Shown: positions 44,398 to 52,184, counted from the stretch's first letter. The stretch is DNA of 64,000 nucleotides from Candidatus Levyibacteriota bacterium (GCA_016182425.1 JACPGP010000016.1:20186-84185), one strand, 5' to 3'. Program-made: numbers and translations. Notes: generated by a model from the sequence alone, not told the origin.

Positions 44398-45705
44398 ATG
44401 GAAAATTTGGTTGTCGAGGCAACCTATCCGATTACCTTTCGCCAAGATGATGCGCAAACGCTTGGAAAATACCTCCAAGGCCATCACTCGGTAGTTCTTA
44501 TTGGCATGAAGCGGGTAGGAATCAGCAATTTTTTGAGATTTTTCCTTAATCACAAGGACATTATTCCAACCTACATTAGTAGAACCGATAAACACCTTTT
44601 TATTCCCGTTGACTTAAGCGATCTGGTGGAGCGGGAAATTTTTCCATTCTGGATATTAACCCTAAAGCGAATCTCCGATACTGTAGCGCAATCTTCTCTT
44701 GTTGACAGGAAAGTAAAAAAAGAAATTGAAGGGCTTTTTCTCAGCAGCATTCAGTCGAAAGATCTTTTTTTGGTTATTGATAATGTCAGAAGAAGCTTGC
44801 GTGTTATTATTCAGAGCGGTGTCTACCCAACGCTTTTTTTTCTGCGGTTTGATAGGATAAAAGAAGTAGTAACTGCTGAATTTTTCGATAATCTGCAGGG
44901 GTTAAAAGACGCCACGCATCAGAAGATGTCGTATGTGTTCACAAGCTACAGAGGGCTTGATAAACTCGCTCCATCAGTTTTTACCAAATCGTCTCTTTCC
45001 ATGTTTTCGCACGATATGTACATAAAACCCGTAAGACAAGAGGATGTGCGGGTTGTTTGCAAGTCGTATCAAAAAATGTATCGGCAACATCTCCCGTTAG
45101 ATGTGCGCAGTTGGTTACACGAAATTGTCGATGGATACATTCAGTATTTGCAGCTGGGGCTTATTTTGTTGCGCACAAAGCACATTGCAATAAAAAGCAA
45201 GGAAGATCTTTTTAGTTTTGTTATGAATGATGAGCAAATCAATCTGCAGTCAGAGGAGTTATGGGAGAGTTTTGATCCGGCAGAACAGGGACTTCTTATA
45301 AAAGTTGTCCAAGGTGCAAGAATAAGCAGTGAAGACAAAACAGCGGCTAAATACCTTTGGGATACTGGTGTCTTGACGGAAAAAGCAGAGAAGCAGATAT
45401 TCTTTAGCCCCCTATTTTTGTATTATGTAAAGCAAAAAATAGATAAGAAGGTGGATCAAAACGGCATTGAGTTCACAAAAAAAGAACACCTCCTTTTTCA
45501 GGTGCTCAAAGAGCAGCAAAACCAGGTGTGCGAGCGGGAGATTATTATTGAACGTGTTTGGAAAGAAGCAGAAAGCTTTGGTGTTTCTGATTGGGCAATA
45601 GATCGTTTGGTAGCTAGAGTTAGAGGAAAATTAAAAAGACAGGGAAGTGAGTACGAAATTCAAACAATTAAAACCAGAGGATATAAACTCGTAAGTAGTA
45701 AGTAG
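44398..45705 (+). CDS. ATPase-winged-helix regulator, paralogue of 10006
   Basis: 435 residues. The P-loop position holds VVLIGMKRVGISNFLRFF, lacking the usual GK[ST], so ATP binding may be altered. The DLFLVIDNVRRS strand matches Walker B. The last ~75 residues (EREIIIERVWKEA ... IQTIKTRGYKLV) form an OmpR/PhoB-type winged helix. It diverges from the unknown gene at 42440, its likely regulatory target (inference). The 3' end runs into a 7-bp repeat that overlaps the stop codon. Confidence 0.75.
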   Translation: MENLVVEATYPITFRQDDAQTLGKYLQGHHSVVLIGMKRVGISNFLRFFLNHKDIIPTYISRTDKHLFIPVDLSDLVEREIFPFWILTLKRISDTVAQSSLVDRKVKKEIEGLFLSSIQSKDLFLVIDNVRRSLRVIIQSGVYPTLFFLRFDRIKEVVTAEFFDNLQGLKDATHQKMSYVFTSYRGLDKLAPSVFTKSSLSMFSHDMYIKPVRQEDVRVVCKSYQKMYRQHLPLDVRSWLHEIVDGYIQYLQLGLILLRTKHIAIKSKEDLFSFVMNDEQINLQSEELWESFDPAEQGLLIKVVQGARISSEDKTAAKYLWDTGVLTEKAEKQIFFSPLFLYYVKQKIDKKVDQNGIEFTKKEHLLFQVLKEQQNQVCEREIIIERVWKEAESFGVSDWAIDRLVARVRGKLKRQGSEYEIQTIKTRGYKLVSSK

Positions 45706-45710
45706 TAAGG
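45691..45710 (+). repeat. 7-bp tandem array across a stop codon
   Basis: GTAAGTA GTAAGTA GTAAGG. The TAG stop of the regulator (45703-45705) lies inside it. Unit loss or gain would change the C-terminus. The reverse complement resembles the arrays at 28493 and 49503. Confidence 0.7.
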
Positions 45711-45714
45711 GATT

Positions 45715-46203
45715 TTATTCATTGAAATCAATTTCTTCAATTTTCCCGTCTTTTATTACTAATAATACTCCTGTTTTTGGGTAATCATATAATTGAAATA
45801 AGGTAAATTTGTTTCTTAAAACCAGGTTTTTTATTGCAGCAATAACAGCGCCGTGGGTGCAGATAAGAACACTTTGGTAATTTGATTTCTCAATATATTG
45901 CAGAAAATCTTTTACCCGATCACGTAAATCATTAAATGATTCTTCGTTGTATTCATTCAGCCGTTTGTCAAAAGTAAATTTCTTTCCGGTTTTTTTGGTT
46001 ACAATGGCTGCAGTTTGGCGGCATCTAACAAACTCTGAACATACATTGAATTGGGATGGTATCTTTTTTAGATAATTTGCCATTTTTTCTATTGGCGGTT
46101 TGCCTTCAGCAAGAAGCTCTGCGGTGACAATTTTGTCTCCGTACCCAAACAAGCTTTTTGTTGCCAGGCCGTGGCGGAATATATAAAAAGTTTTGTTGCT
46201 CAT
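45715..46203 (-). CDS. Histidine phosphatase family protein (phosphoglycerate mutase-like)
   Basis: 162 residues. The family signature is FYIFRHGLATK (phosphohistidine site) near the N-terminus. A second His lies in SVLICTHGAVIAAI. Members are sugar or small-molecule phosphatases or mutases. It overlaps the upstream glycosyltransferase by four bases; the pair may act in sequence, with removal of phosphate from the glycoside formed. Substrate unknown. Confidence 0.85.
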   Translation of the reverse strand: MSNKTFYIFRHGLATKSLFGYGDKIVTAELLAEGKPPIEKMANYLKKIPSQFNVCSEFVRCRQTAAIVTKKTGKKFTFDKRLNEYNEESFNDLRDRVKDFLQYIEKSNYQSVLICTHGAVIAAIKNLVLRNKFTLFQLYDYPKTGVLLVIKDGKIEEIDFNE

Positions 46204-47438
46204 AATAGTTTTTTATACGCTGTTGTAACTTGTTTTGCAACGTTTTTCCAAGAGAGTGTTTCAACTCGTTTGTGAACAAGTTTGCTTATTTTTTCATACT
46301 CATTTGTATTTGTAAGCAAAAACGCAATTTGAGAAGCAAGAAGAAGGGGATTATTAACAGAGGTAATTAATCTCTGGTATTGTTTATCAAAAAGACTTGT
46401 TATGCCTGAAACATTTGTTGTTATAACAGGTGTTCCGCAGCTCATTGCTTCAAGTGCACTCATCCCGAATGATTCATAGTGTGACGGCATAACGACCACC
46501 TCTGCTGCATTGTAATAGTAGGGAAGTTTGTGTTGATGCTTTTTACCTACAAAATATACAACTGTTTCCATGTTAAGAAGGTTTCTTAATTTTTCAAGTC
46601 TTTGAAGCTCTTTTGACCAAAGATGTTTTTTTTGGGATATGTCGCCACCAATAATCCATAAACACACCTTAATGTTTGGATTTTGTTTAAGTAAAATTTT
46701 TAATGCATACAAAAGCATATCAATGCCTTTAAGCGGTTCTATTCTTCCAACGAATAAAACAAGTTTGTGGTCAGGACTTGCGCCGATATGTTTTTTTGCC
46801 TTTACTTTATCCATAGGTTGAAAAAGTGTTGTGTCAACGCCCGGGTAGACAACTATTATTTTTTCTTTAGGACAGTTGTAAAGATACTGCAGGTATTGAG
46901 CATCGGTTTGGCTTGATGCAACAATGTGATTTGCTTCTTTTACTAGCGTTATTTCAGCATCAATACGTTCTTTTTCTTCGCGTTCAAGCTCGTCCCTTGC
47001 AACTAAGTTTTTCATAAGAGCTAGGGTATGAAAGTTGATAATAAACGGTGTGTCGGCAAACTCTTTTTGTTGTAGTTTTTGACACACCATGCCTGAAAGG
47101 TAGTAATGTGCATGAAATAAATTATAGGATACAGTTTCTTTATGAGTAAAGGAGAGAAAACTTTCTACAAACTCGTCTACGTACGCAATAACTTGTTTTT
47201 TGGGTATGGGTTTTTCAGGGCCTGCGACAAGATGAATAACTCGGAGGTTTTTATTGACAGCAACGATCTTAGGATGGACTTTGCTTTGCGATCTTGTAAA
47301 GATATCAATAATAAACCCACGTTTTGCAAGCTCTTTTGAGAGCGCCATAACATATACATTCATGCCGCCGGTTTCCTTGCCTTCCTGGAAAGCTAGAGGA
47401 CAGGTATGAACCGAGAATATGGCGATTCGCTTTTGCAT
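46200..47438 (-). CDS. GT4 glycosyltransferase (MshA/sucrose-phosphate-synthase-like)
   Basis: 412 residues. Begins MQKRIAIFSVHTCPLAFQEG followed by GGMNVYV, typical of MshA- and sucrose-synthase-like GT4 enzymes. The GT4 donor site EX7E appears in PSHYESFGMSALEAMSCGTP. Donor and acceptor unknown. It is translationally coupled to a histidine phosphatase, which parallels phosphate-bearing acceptors such as sugar phosphates or inositol phosphate in this family (inference). Confidence 0.85.
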   Translation of the reverse strand: MQKRIAIFSVHTCPLAFQEGKETGGMNVYVMALSKELAKRGFIIDIFTRSQSKVHPKIVAVNKNLRVIHLVAGPEKPIPKKQVIAYVDEFVESFLSFTHKETVSYNLFHAHYYLSGMVCQKLQQKEFADTPFIINFHTLALMKNLVARDELEREEKERIDAEITLVKEANHIVASSQTDAQYLQYLYNCPKEKIIVVYPGVDTTLFQPMDKVKAKKHIGASPDHKLVLFVGRIEPLKGIDMLLYALKILLKQNPNIKVCLWIIGGDISQKKHLWSKELQRLEKLRNLLNMETVVYFVGKKHQHKLPYYYNAAEVVVMPSHYESFGMSALEAMSCGTPVITTNVSGITSLFDKQYQRLITSVNNPLLLASQIAFLLTNTNEYEKISKLVHKRVETLSWKNVAKQVTTAYKKLL

Positions 47439-47496
47439 ATCTGGATATTATAGCATTCGGGAATATATCGGGGAATATGCGGGAATTATGATCTCA

Positions 47497-47525
47497 TTGA
47501 GCACCTAAGCTTCTTATGTTAGAAT
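47497..47525 (+). promoter_or_regulatory. Promoter of valS
   Basis: TTGAGC at 47497-47502, 17-base spacer, TAGAAT at 47520-47525. The predicted start is about four bases before the ATG at 47536. Confidence 0.55.
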
Positions 47526-47535
47526 TAGCTTCAGC

Positions 47536-49629
47536 ATGGATAAAGTGTACAACCATAAAGAAATTGAGGAGAAAATTTATAAAGAGTGGGAAGAGAAGAG
47601 ATATTTTAAACCAGAAATAAATCCAAACGGAAAACCCTACACAATTATTTTGCCCCCCCCAAACGCCAACGGCGCATTGCATTTTGGCCATGCCATGTTT
47701 ACGGTTGAGGATATTTTAATTCGCTACCACCGAATGAAGGGTGATGCTGCGTTGTGGCTTCCGGGAACAGATCATGCGGGAATTGAAACACAGTTTGTCT
47801 TTGAGAGAAAATTAAAGCTCGAGGGGAAATCTAGATTAGACTATGACCAAGAAACATTTTATAAAATGATTTGGGGATATGTCGAAGAGCACAGGGGAGG
47901 AATACAAAATCAACTTCGAAAACTTGGGTTTTCTTTAGACTGGAGCCGGGAAAAATATACCCTTGATCCGGCAGTTATTAAATTAGTTTACAAAACATTT
48001 AAAAGAATGTTTGATGAAGGAATTGCTTATCGAGACTACAGACTTGTAAATTACTGCACAAGAGATGGTACCAGCTTTTCGGATTTAGAAGTTAAGCAAG
48101 TTGAACAAAAAGACCCGCTTTATTACCTGAAATACGGTCCGTTTGTCTTGGCAACTGTCCGTCCTGAAACAAAATTTGGCGACACAGCAGTGGCTGTTAA
48201 TCCAAATGACAAAAGATATCAAAAATGGATTGGAAGGGAAATAGAAGTAGAAGGACTACTTGGAAAGTTTAAGCTAAAAGTAATTGCCGATGATGTGATA
48301 GATCCAAATTTTGGAACAGGTGTTGCTAAAGTAACTCCATCTATTGACATGAAAGATTTTGAAATAGGGAAGCGGCATAATTTGCCACTTAAACTTATTG
48401 TTGGTTTTGATGGAAAACTAACAGATATCGCAGGGCCGTATGCTGGTTTGTATGTTAAAGAAGCTAGGAAAAAAGTTGTCCAAGATTTGCAAAAGAAAGG
48501 TCTTATTGAAAAAATTGATGACAATTATATACATACTATTGCTACTTGCTACAAATGCGGTATGACACTTGAGCCATTACCCAAAGAGCAATGGTTTGTG
48601 AAGGTAAAGCCACTTGCGCAGCGGGCAATAGAGGTGGTTAAAAAAGGAGAAATTAAAATTACGCCAAGAAATTTTGAAAACACATATTTTCAATGGCTTG
48701 AAAATCTGCGCGACTGGAATATTTCTCGTCAGATTGTTTGGGGGATTCGTATTCCTGCATGGAGAAACAAAAAAACAGGAGAGTGGGTAGTAACAGAAGG
48801 TGATATACCAAGTGGTAATGAATGGGAGCAAGATACAGATACATTTGACACCTGGTTTTCATCAGGACAATGGCCATATATAACGCTTCTAACAACGAAA
48901 CCAGGTGATTTTGAAAAGTTTTACCCAACATCGGTTATGGAAACTGGCTACGATATTCTCAAAGCATGGGTAAGCAGAATGATGATGATGGGAATTTATG
49001 CTACCGGAAAAGTTCCATTCAGAGATATCGTATTGCATGGATTGGTGAATGATCCATATGGCAAAAAAATGAGCAAAAGCAAGGGAAATGTGGTAAATCC
49101 TCTAGAACTTGTGGAGCAGTACGGCGCAGATGCAGTGCGTTTTGCCTTAATGTATGGGAATGCCACAGGAAATGATCAGAGTTTGTCATATCCAAAACTT
49201 GACGCAGCACGCAAGTTTACTAATAAACTATGGAACATAGGTCGTTTCATTAATATGAAACGGATTTACGATTTACGATTTACGATTTACGATTCAAGAG
49301 ACGAGTTACTAAAACATGCGATACATGAGAAGGACAGAGAGATGGTTAAACGGGTAGAAAAACTTGCAAAAGAAATAACTAAAGATATTGATAATTATAA
49401 CTTTAATTTCGCCGCGGAAAAGTTGTATGATTTTATCTGGCATATGTTTGCAGATAAGTATATAGAAGATGTCAAAACTCGCATTGATGAAAATTCTTGC
49501 TTAGTACTTACTACTTTATACTTAATACTGTTAAAATTACTGCATCCTTTTATGCCGTTTGTGACAGAAGAGATATATAAACGTCTTGGTGGGCAAGAAT
49601 CAATTATGATATCAAAATGGCCAAAGTAA
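47536..49629 (+). CDS. valS: Valyl-tRNA synthetase, compact form
   Basis: 697 residues; many bacterial ValRS exceed 850. The HIGH-type motif is PPNANGALHFGH, the KMSKS motif is KKMSKSKGNVVNP, and TFDTWFSSGQWP is conserved. The CP1 editing domain is present but small (VRPETKFGDTAV ... DIAGPYAGL). The C-terminal coiled coil seems lost. A 7-bp repeat inserts IYDLRFTIYDSRD near residue 577, at the start of the anticodon-binding part. A second 7-bp array is near the C-terminus. Confidence 0.93.
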   Translation: MDKVYNHKEIEEKIYKEWEEKRYFKPEINPNGKPYTIILPPPNANGALHFGHAMFTVEDILIRYHRMKGDAALWLPGTDHAGIETQFVFERKLKLEGKSRLDYDQETFYKMIWGYVEEHRGGIQNQLRKLGFSLDWSREKYTLDPAVIKLVYKTFKRMFDEGIAYRDYRLVNYCTRDGTSFSDLEVKQVEQKDPLYYLKYGPFVLATVRPETKFGDTAVAVNPNDKRYQKWIGREIEVEGLLGKFKLKVIADDVIDPNFGTGVAKVTPSIDMKDFEIGKRHNLPLKLIVGFDGKLTDIAGPYAGLYVKEARKKVVQDLQKKGLIEKIDDNYIHTIATCYKCGMTLEPLPKEQWFVKVKPLAQRAIEVVKKGEIKITPRNFENTYFQWLENLRDWNISRQIVWGIRIPAWRNKKTGEWVVTEGDIPSGNEWEQDTDTFDTWFSSGQWPYITLLTTKPGDFEKFYPTSVMETGYDILKAWVSRMMMMGIYATGKVPFRDIVLHGLVNDPYGKKMSKSKGNVVNPLELVEQYGADAVRFALMYGNATGNDQSLSYPKLDAARKFTNKLWNIGRFINMKRIYDLRFTIYDSRDELLKHAIHEKDREMVKRVEKLAKEITKDIDNYNFNFAAEKLYDFIWHMFADKYIEDVKTRIDENSCLVLTTLYLILLKLLHPFMPFVTEEIYKRLGGQESIMISKWPK
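49263..49294 (+). repeat. 7-bp tandem array in valS
   Basis: GATTTAC repeated four times exactly (49263-49290), then GATT. Because 7 is not a multiple of 3, each copy is read in a different frame. Confidence 0.8.
49503..49530 (+). repeat. Degenerate 7-bp array in valS
   Basis: AGTACTT ACTACTT TATACTT AATACTG. It encodes VLTTLYLILL. Units resemble those at 28493 and, in reverse complement, 45691. Confidence 0.6.
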
Positions 49630-49967
49630 AATTACATTTACCGAGCATTTTCCGATCTTTTTCCGACAAACTATTTGGGATATTAGTTTTTTTGCTCTTA
49701 ATTGCAGTAATTGCATCTGGTATCCGAGTCTACGATCATTTTCAGAAGCGTCAATTTGTGCTGGGAGAACGACTTGCTATTTTAGAAAAAATAACCTTCT
49801 GGGAAGAAGTTGCAAAAAAATATAAAGGATACAGAGATGGATATTTCCAGCTGGCAGTTTTAGAGTATCAATTAGGAGAGAAAGAAAAGGCAAAAATGTA
49901 TCTTGAGAAAGTCTTTGAGCTTGATCCGAATTTTGAAGAAGGAAGGAGCTTGGAAAAACTACTCTGA
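49617..49967 (+). CDS. Small membrane protein with TPR-like tail
   Basis: 116 residues. One membrane helix (about 22-42) is followed by a helical hairpin, YFQLAVLEYQLGEKEKAKMY and LEKVFELDPNF, which fits a tetratricopeptide unit. It overlaps the valS end by 13 bases and converges on rplY with a nine-base overlap. Probably a protein-interaction module at the membrane; partner unknown. Confidence 0.65.
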   Translation: MAKVKLHLPSIFRSFSDKLFGILVFLLLIAVIASGIRVYDHFQKRQFVLGERLAILEKITFWEEVAKKYKGYRDGYFQLAVLEYQLGEKEKAKMYLEKVFELDPNFEEGRSLEKLL

Positions 49968-50687
49968 CTTTTCCTCAGGCTTCTTATTCTCTTTCTGTGC
50001 TTCTGCGGGTTTTTCTCCTTCTGTCTTTGCTTCTCCTTCGGCTGGAGCCTCACCTTCCGCAGGAGCAGCTTCGGCTTTTGCTGCTTCTTTGGCTGCAGCT
50101 TCAGCTGCTGCCTCTTTCTCAGCCTCTTTGGTGACAAGTTCGGCTATTTTTACAACAATCTGCGCGGGCTCTGTTAAAACAGTAACGCCGCTTCCAACTT
50201 TTAGATCGCCAATAGTTATTTGATCGCCAACATTTGTCAAATGTTCGATGTTAACCTCGATTTTTTCTGGTAGATCTGCTGGAAGCGCCTCTACTTCAAC
50301 TTCATTGAGAGTTTGCATAAGAAGTCCAAGCTTGTCTGTAATGGCTTTTGGTTCACCAATAGTGGTAACAGGCACAAACGTTTTTACTTTTTCTTTTAGG
50401 TTTACTTGGTAAAAATCTGCATGAAGAGGAATTTTTGTGATGTAGTCTTTTTGGACATTATGAATAAGAACAGGGCGTGTCTCTCCACCTACTTCAAGAT
50501 CAATAAGACCGGTTTCCCCAGCTTCTTTATACGTTGCTTCAAAATCTTTAAATGGAGCTTGAACAGCAAGAGACTTAATGCCTTTTCCGTAAATATTAGC
50601 AGGGAAAATACCGTTTTTGCGCAGTTTCTTAACTTTTTTTCCAAGTGCATCTCGTTTTTCAGCTTTTAATGTTGGTTTTTTCGCCAT
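49959..50687 (-). CDS. rplY: Large ribosomal subunit protein bL25 (TL5/CTC form)
   Basis: 242 residues. The N-terminal 5S rRNA-binding domain begins KAEKRDALGKKVKKLRKNG. The second TL5-type domain extends to about residue 185. The last ~55 residues are an Ala/Glu/Lys/Pro low-complexity tail (EAAAEAAAKEAAKAEAAP), which many CTC forms also have. Diverges from ruvC. Confidence 0.93.
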   Translation of the reverse strand: MAKKPTLKAEKRDALGKKVKKLRKNGIFPANIYGKGIKSLAVQAPFKDFEATYKEAGETGLIDLEVGGETRPVLIHNVQKDYITKIPLHADFYQVNLKEKVKTFVPVTTIGEPKAITDKLGLLMQTLNEVEVEALPADLPEKIEVNIEHLTNVGDQITIGDLKVGSGVTVLTEPAQIVVKIAELVTKEAEKEAAAEAAAKEAAKAEAAPAEGEAPAEGEAKTEGEKPAEAQKENKKPEEKSE

Positions 50688-50731
50688 AAAGATTAGTATA
50701 GCATATTTAGGTGGTATAATCTACTTATGTT

Positions 50732-51229
50732 ATGGTTGTTTTAGGAATTGATCCGGGGATTGGAAGAATGGGGTGGGGAGCTATAATAGTGCAAAGTTCA
50801 AAGTGCAAAGTTCAAAGCTGCGGATGCATTGAAACGGCGGCGAAGTTAAGGACCGAAGAACGGTTGCTGCAAATTTATCAAGACCTCACAAAGATTATAA
50901 AAGAATATCAGCCGGATGTATTGGCAATTGAGGAGCTTTTTTTTGGCGCAAATGCCAAGACAGCCTTAGTTGTTGGTCAGGCGCGAGGAGTTGCGCTTTT
51001 GGTTGCAGGACAAAATAAATTACCTATTGCAGTCTACACACCGCTTCAAGTAAAAGTTGCCTTAACTGGGTATGGAAGAGCAGAAAAAAATCAAATTGGG
51101 CAGATGGTCAAAGTATTACTCAAGCTTTCATCAATCCCAAAACCAGATGATACAGCAGATGCCCTAGCTGTTGCCCTCACCCACGCATTTTCGAGAAAAT
51201 ACGGCGTTTTGACAAGCAAGAAAAGATAG
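50732..51229 (+). CDS. ruvC: Holliday junction endonuclease RuvC
   Basis: 165 residues. The active acids are Asp7 (GIDPGIGRMGWG), Glu67 (LAIEELFFG), and Asp140/Asp143 (PDDTADALAVALTHA). It resolves junctions moved by RuvAB. Residues 21-29 (QSSKCKVQS) come from a 14-bp duplication that lengthens an otherwise standard N-terminal loop. TATAAT (50715-50720) is seven bases before an out-of-frame ATG and about eleven before the real one. ruvA and ruvB lie 1.7 kb downstream. Confidence 0.95.
   Translation: MVVLGIDPGIGRMGWGAIIVQSSKCKVQSCGCIETAAKLRTEERLLQIYQDLTKIIKEYQPDVLAIEELFFGANAKTALVVGQARGVALLVAGQNKLPIAVYTPLQVKVALTGYGRAEKNQIGQMVKVLLKLSSIPKPDDTADALAVALTHAFSRKYGVLTSKKR
50789..50816 (+). repeat. 7-bp period repeat in ruvC
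   Basis: GTGCAAAGTTCAAA twice in tandem, each itself GTGCAAA plus GTTCAAA. The fourfold seven-base pattern lies in frame within the N-terminal domain. Confidence 0.8.
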
Positions 51230-51237
51230 ACTACAAT
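51209..51237 (+). promoter_or_regulatory. Promoter of the 51247 gene
   Basis: TTGACA at 51209-51214, 17-base spacer, TACAAT at 51232-51237. The start is about three bases before the ATG. It sits within the ruvC 3' end. Confidence 0.7.
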
Positions 51238-51246
51238 GCACTTGTT

Positions 51247-51468
51247 ATGAAAAAGATACAACAAACGTTACAAAGCAGTATCGAACAAGAAACCCTCTTT
51301 AGAAATTGGGAAAAATATAGAGGGAGCATTGTTATGGTGGTGGGCAACGAAGTTTTTTCGACAAAACGAGCAAAAAATGTTGATAAAATGCTTATGGAGA
51401 TAGAAGACAAATACCATAAACAACCACTCATTACCTATATTCCAAAAGAAGGAACCCTTATTCTTTAG
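51247..51468 (+). CDS. Small DUF5678-like protein
   Basis: 73 residues. The pattern NWEKYRGSIVMVVGNEVFS, then a helix and PLITYIPKEG, resembles the DUF5678 family. These small proteins often sit next to retropepsin-like genes, as here (three bases from 51472). No enzymatic motif. It could be a partner or regulator of the protease (inference). Confidence 0.65.
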   Translation: MKKIQQTLQSSIEQETLFRNWEKYRGSIVMVVGNEVFSTKRAKNVDKMLMEIEDKYHKQPLITYIPKEGTLIL

Positions 51469-51471
51469 TAT

Positions 51472-51882
51472 ATGGCTATATCCTTTCCATTTAAGGAGGA
51501 GCACTCGCCGATATTTGGCAAAATTCGTCGCCCAGTAGCAGAAGTTTACTTTAAGCATACAAATATTGCTATTTGGCGAAAAGCAACAATGATCGTTGAT
51601 ACAGGAGCAGATTACACGCTTTTACCGCATTTCTTCGCTTCGACATTAGGTATTGCTGTTACAAAAGATTGCCGAGTTATTGATACACAAGGAGTGGGAG
51701 GAAAAAGCAGGGTGTATCTTGTAAAAGAAAAAATGCATGTAAAAATTGGGGAGTTTGAGCGGAAAATTCCGTTGGGATTTCTCGCTAACGATTACATTCC
51801 GCCTCTTTTAGGAAGACAGGAATTCTTTGAGACATTTCGAGTGGTGTTTGAAAAATTCTCTCCCACCTTTGAGGAGACATAG
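51472..51882 (+). CDS. Retropepsin-like aspartyl protease family protein
   Basis: 136 residues. The catalytic motif is MIVDTGADYTLLPHFFA (about residues 35-52). LLGRQEFFETFRVVF near the C-terminus fits the fold closing strand. Single-domain aspartyl proteases act as dimers; the target is unknown. Paired with the DUF5678-like gene. Confidence 0.8.
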   Translation: MAISFPFKEEHSPIFGKIRRPVAEVYFKHTNIAIWRKATMIVDTGADYTLLPHFFASTLGIAVTKDCRVIDTQGVGGKSRVYLVKEKMHVKIGEFERKIPLGFLANDYIPPLLGRQEFFETFRVVFEKFSPTFEET

Positions 51883-51922
51883 CCCATGCACTTTCCTAGA
51901 AGCTCAAAAATACCCCATAATA

Positions 51923-51951
51923 TTGACTTATACTTCATTTTCTGTTAGGAT
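51923..51951 (+). promoter_or_regulatory. Promoter upstream of a possible short RNA
   Basis: TTGACT at 51923-51928, 17-base spacer, TAGGAT at 51946-51951. The start would be near 51958, far from the next gene, unlike most promoters in the window. Confidence 0.5.
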
Positions 51952-51997
51952 AGGATATTGCAGATAGATAAATCCAGGCGTATTTTGCTGCCTGTTT

Positions 51998-52024
51998 ACC
52001 CTGAGCATTGTCGAAGGGTTTTTT
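51998..52024 (+). terminator. Hairpin with T-run built on a family-1 palindrome
   Basis: ACCCT (51998-52002) pairs with AGGGT (52015-52019), followed by six T (52019-52024). The stem is short but the form is that of an intrinsic terminator. The enclosed sequence is the same palindrome family as at 2694. Confidence 0.5.
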
Positions 52025-52045
52025 GTCTTTTTGTATTTTATTTTT

Positions 52046-52088
52046 GCCCGCCTGCAGCGCTTTATTGCGCAGCAATTAACGGGCAGGC
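52046..52088 (+). repeat. Palindromic repeat, family 2 (intergenic copy)
   Basis: GCCCGCCTGC at the left, AGCGC/GCGC inner arms, and GGGCAGGC at the right. The ends match the copy inside the O-antigen ligase gene. Confidence 0.65.
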
Positions 52089-52184
52089 ACGTTGATAAGT
52101 TGCGGAAAGTTTAAGTGGATGCTACTTTGGATATCTTAAGAAAGGTATGTAGAGTGGTGTCCACTTAGCGAAAAGGAGGTCATA

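Larger units (their letters stand above)
51883..52184. other. 302-base intergenic region with repeats and a possible short RNA
   Basis: No supported coding sequence. From left to right it holds a promoter (51923-51951), a family-1 palindrome with a T-run (51998-52024), a family-2 palindrome (52046-52088), inverted AAGTGGA/TCCACTT arms (52114-52120, 52161-52167) and a strong ribosome binding site for 52185. Confidence 0.6.

Noticed and set aside
49263..49294. CRISPR-like or IS-like origin for the GATTTAC repeats
   Set aside because: Units are 7 bp without spacers; no cas genes, transposase or terminal inverted repeats are nearby.
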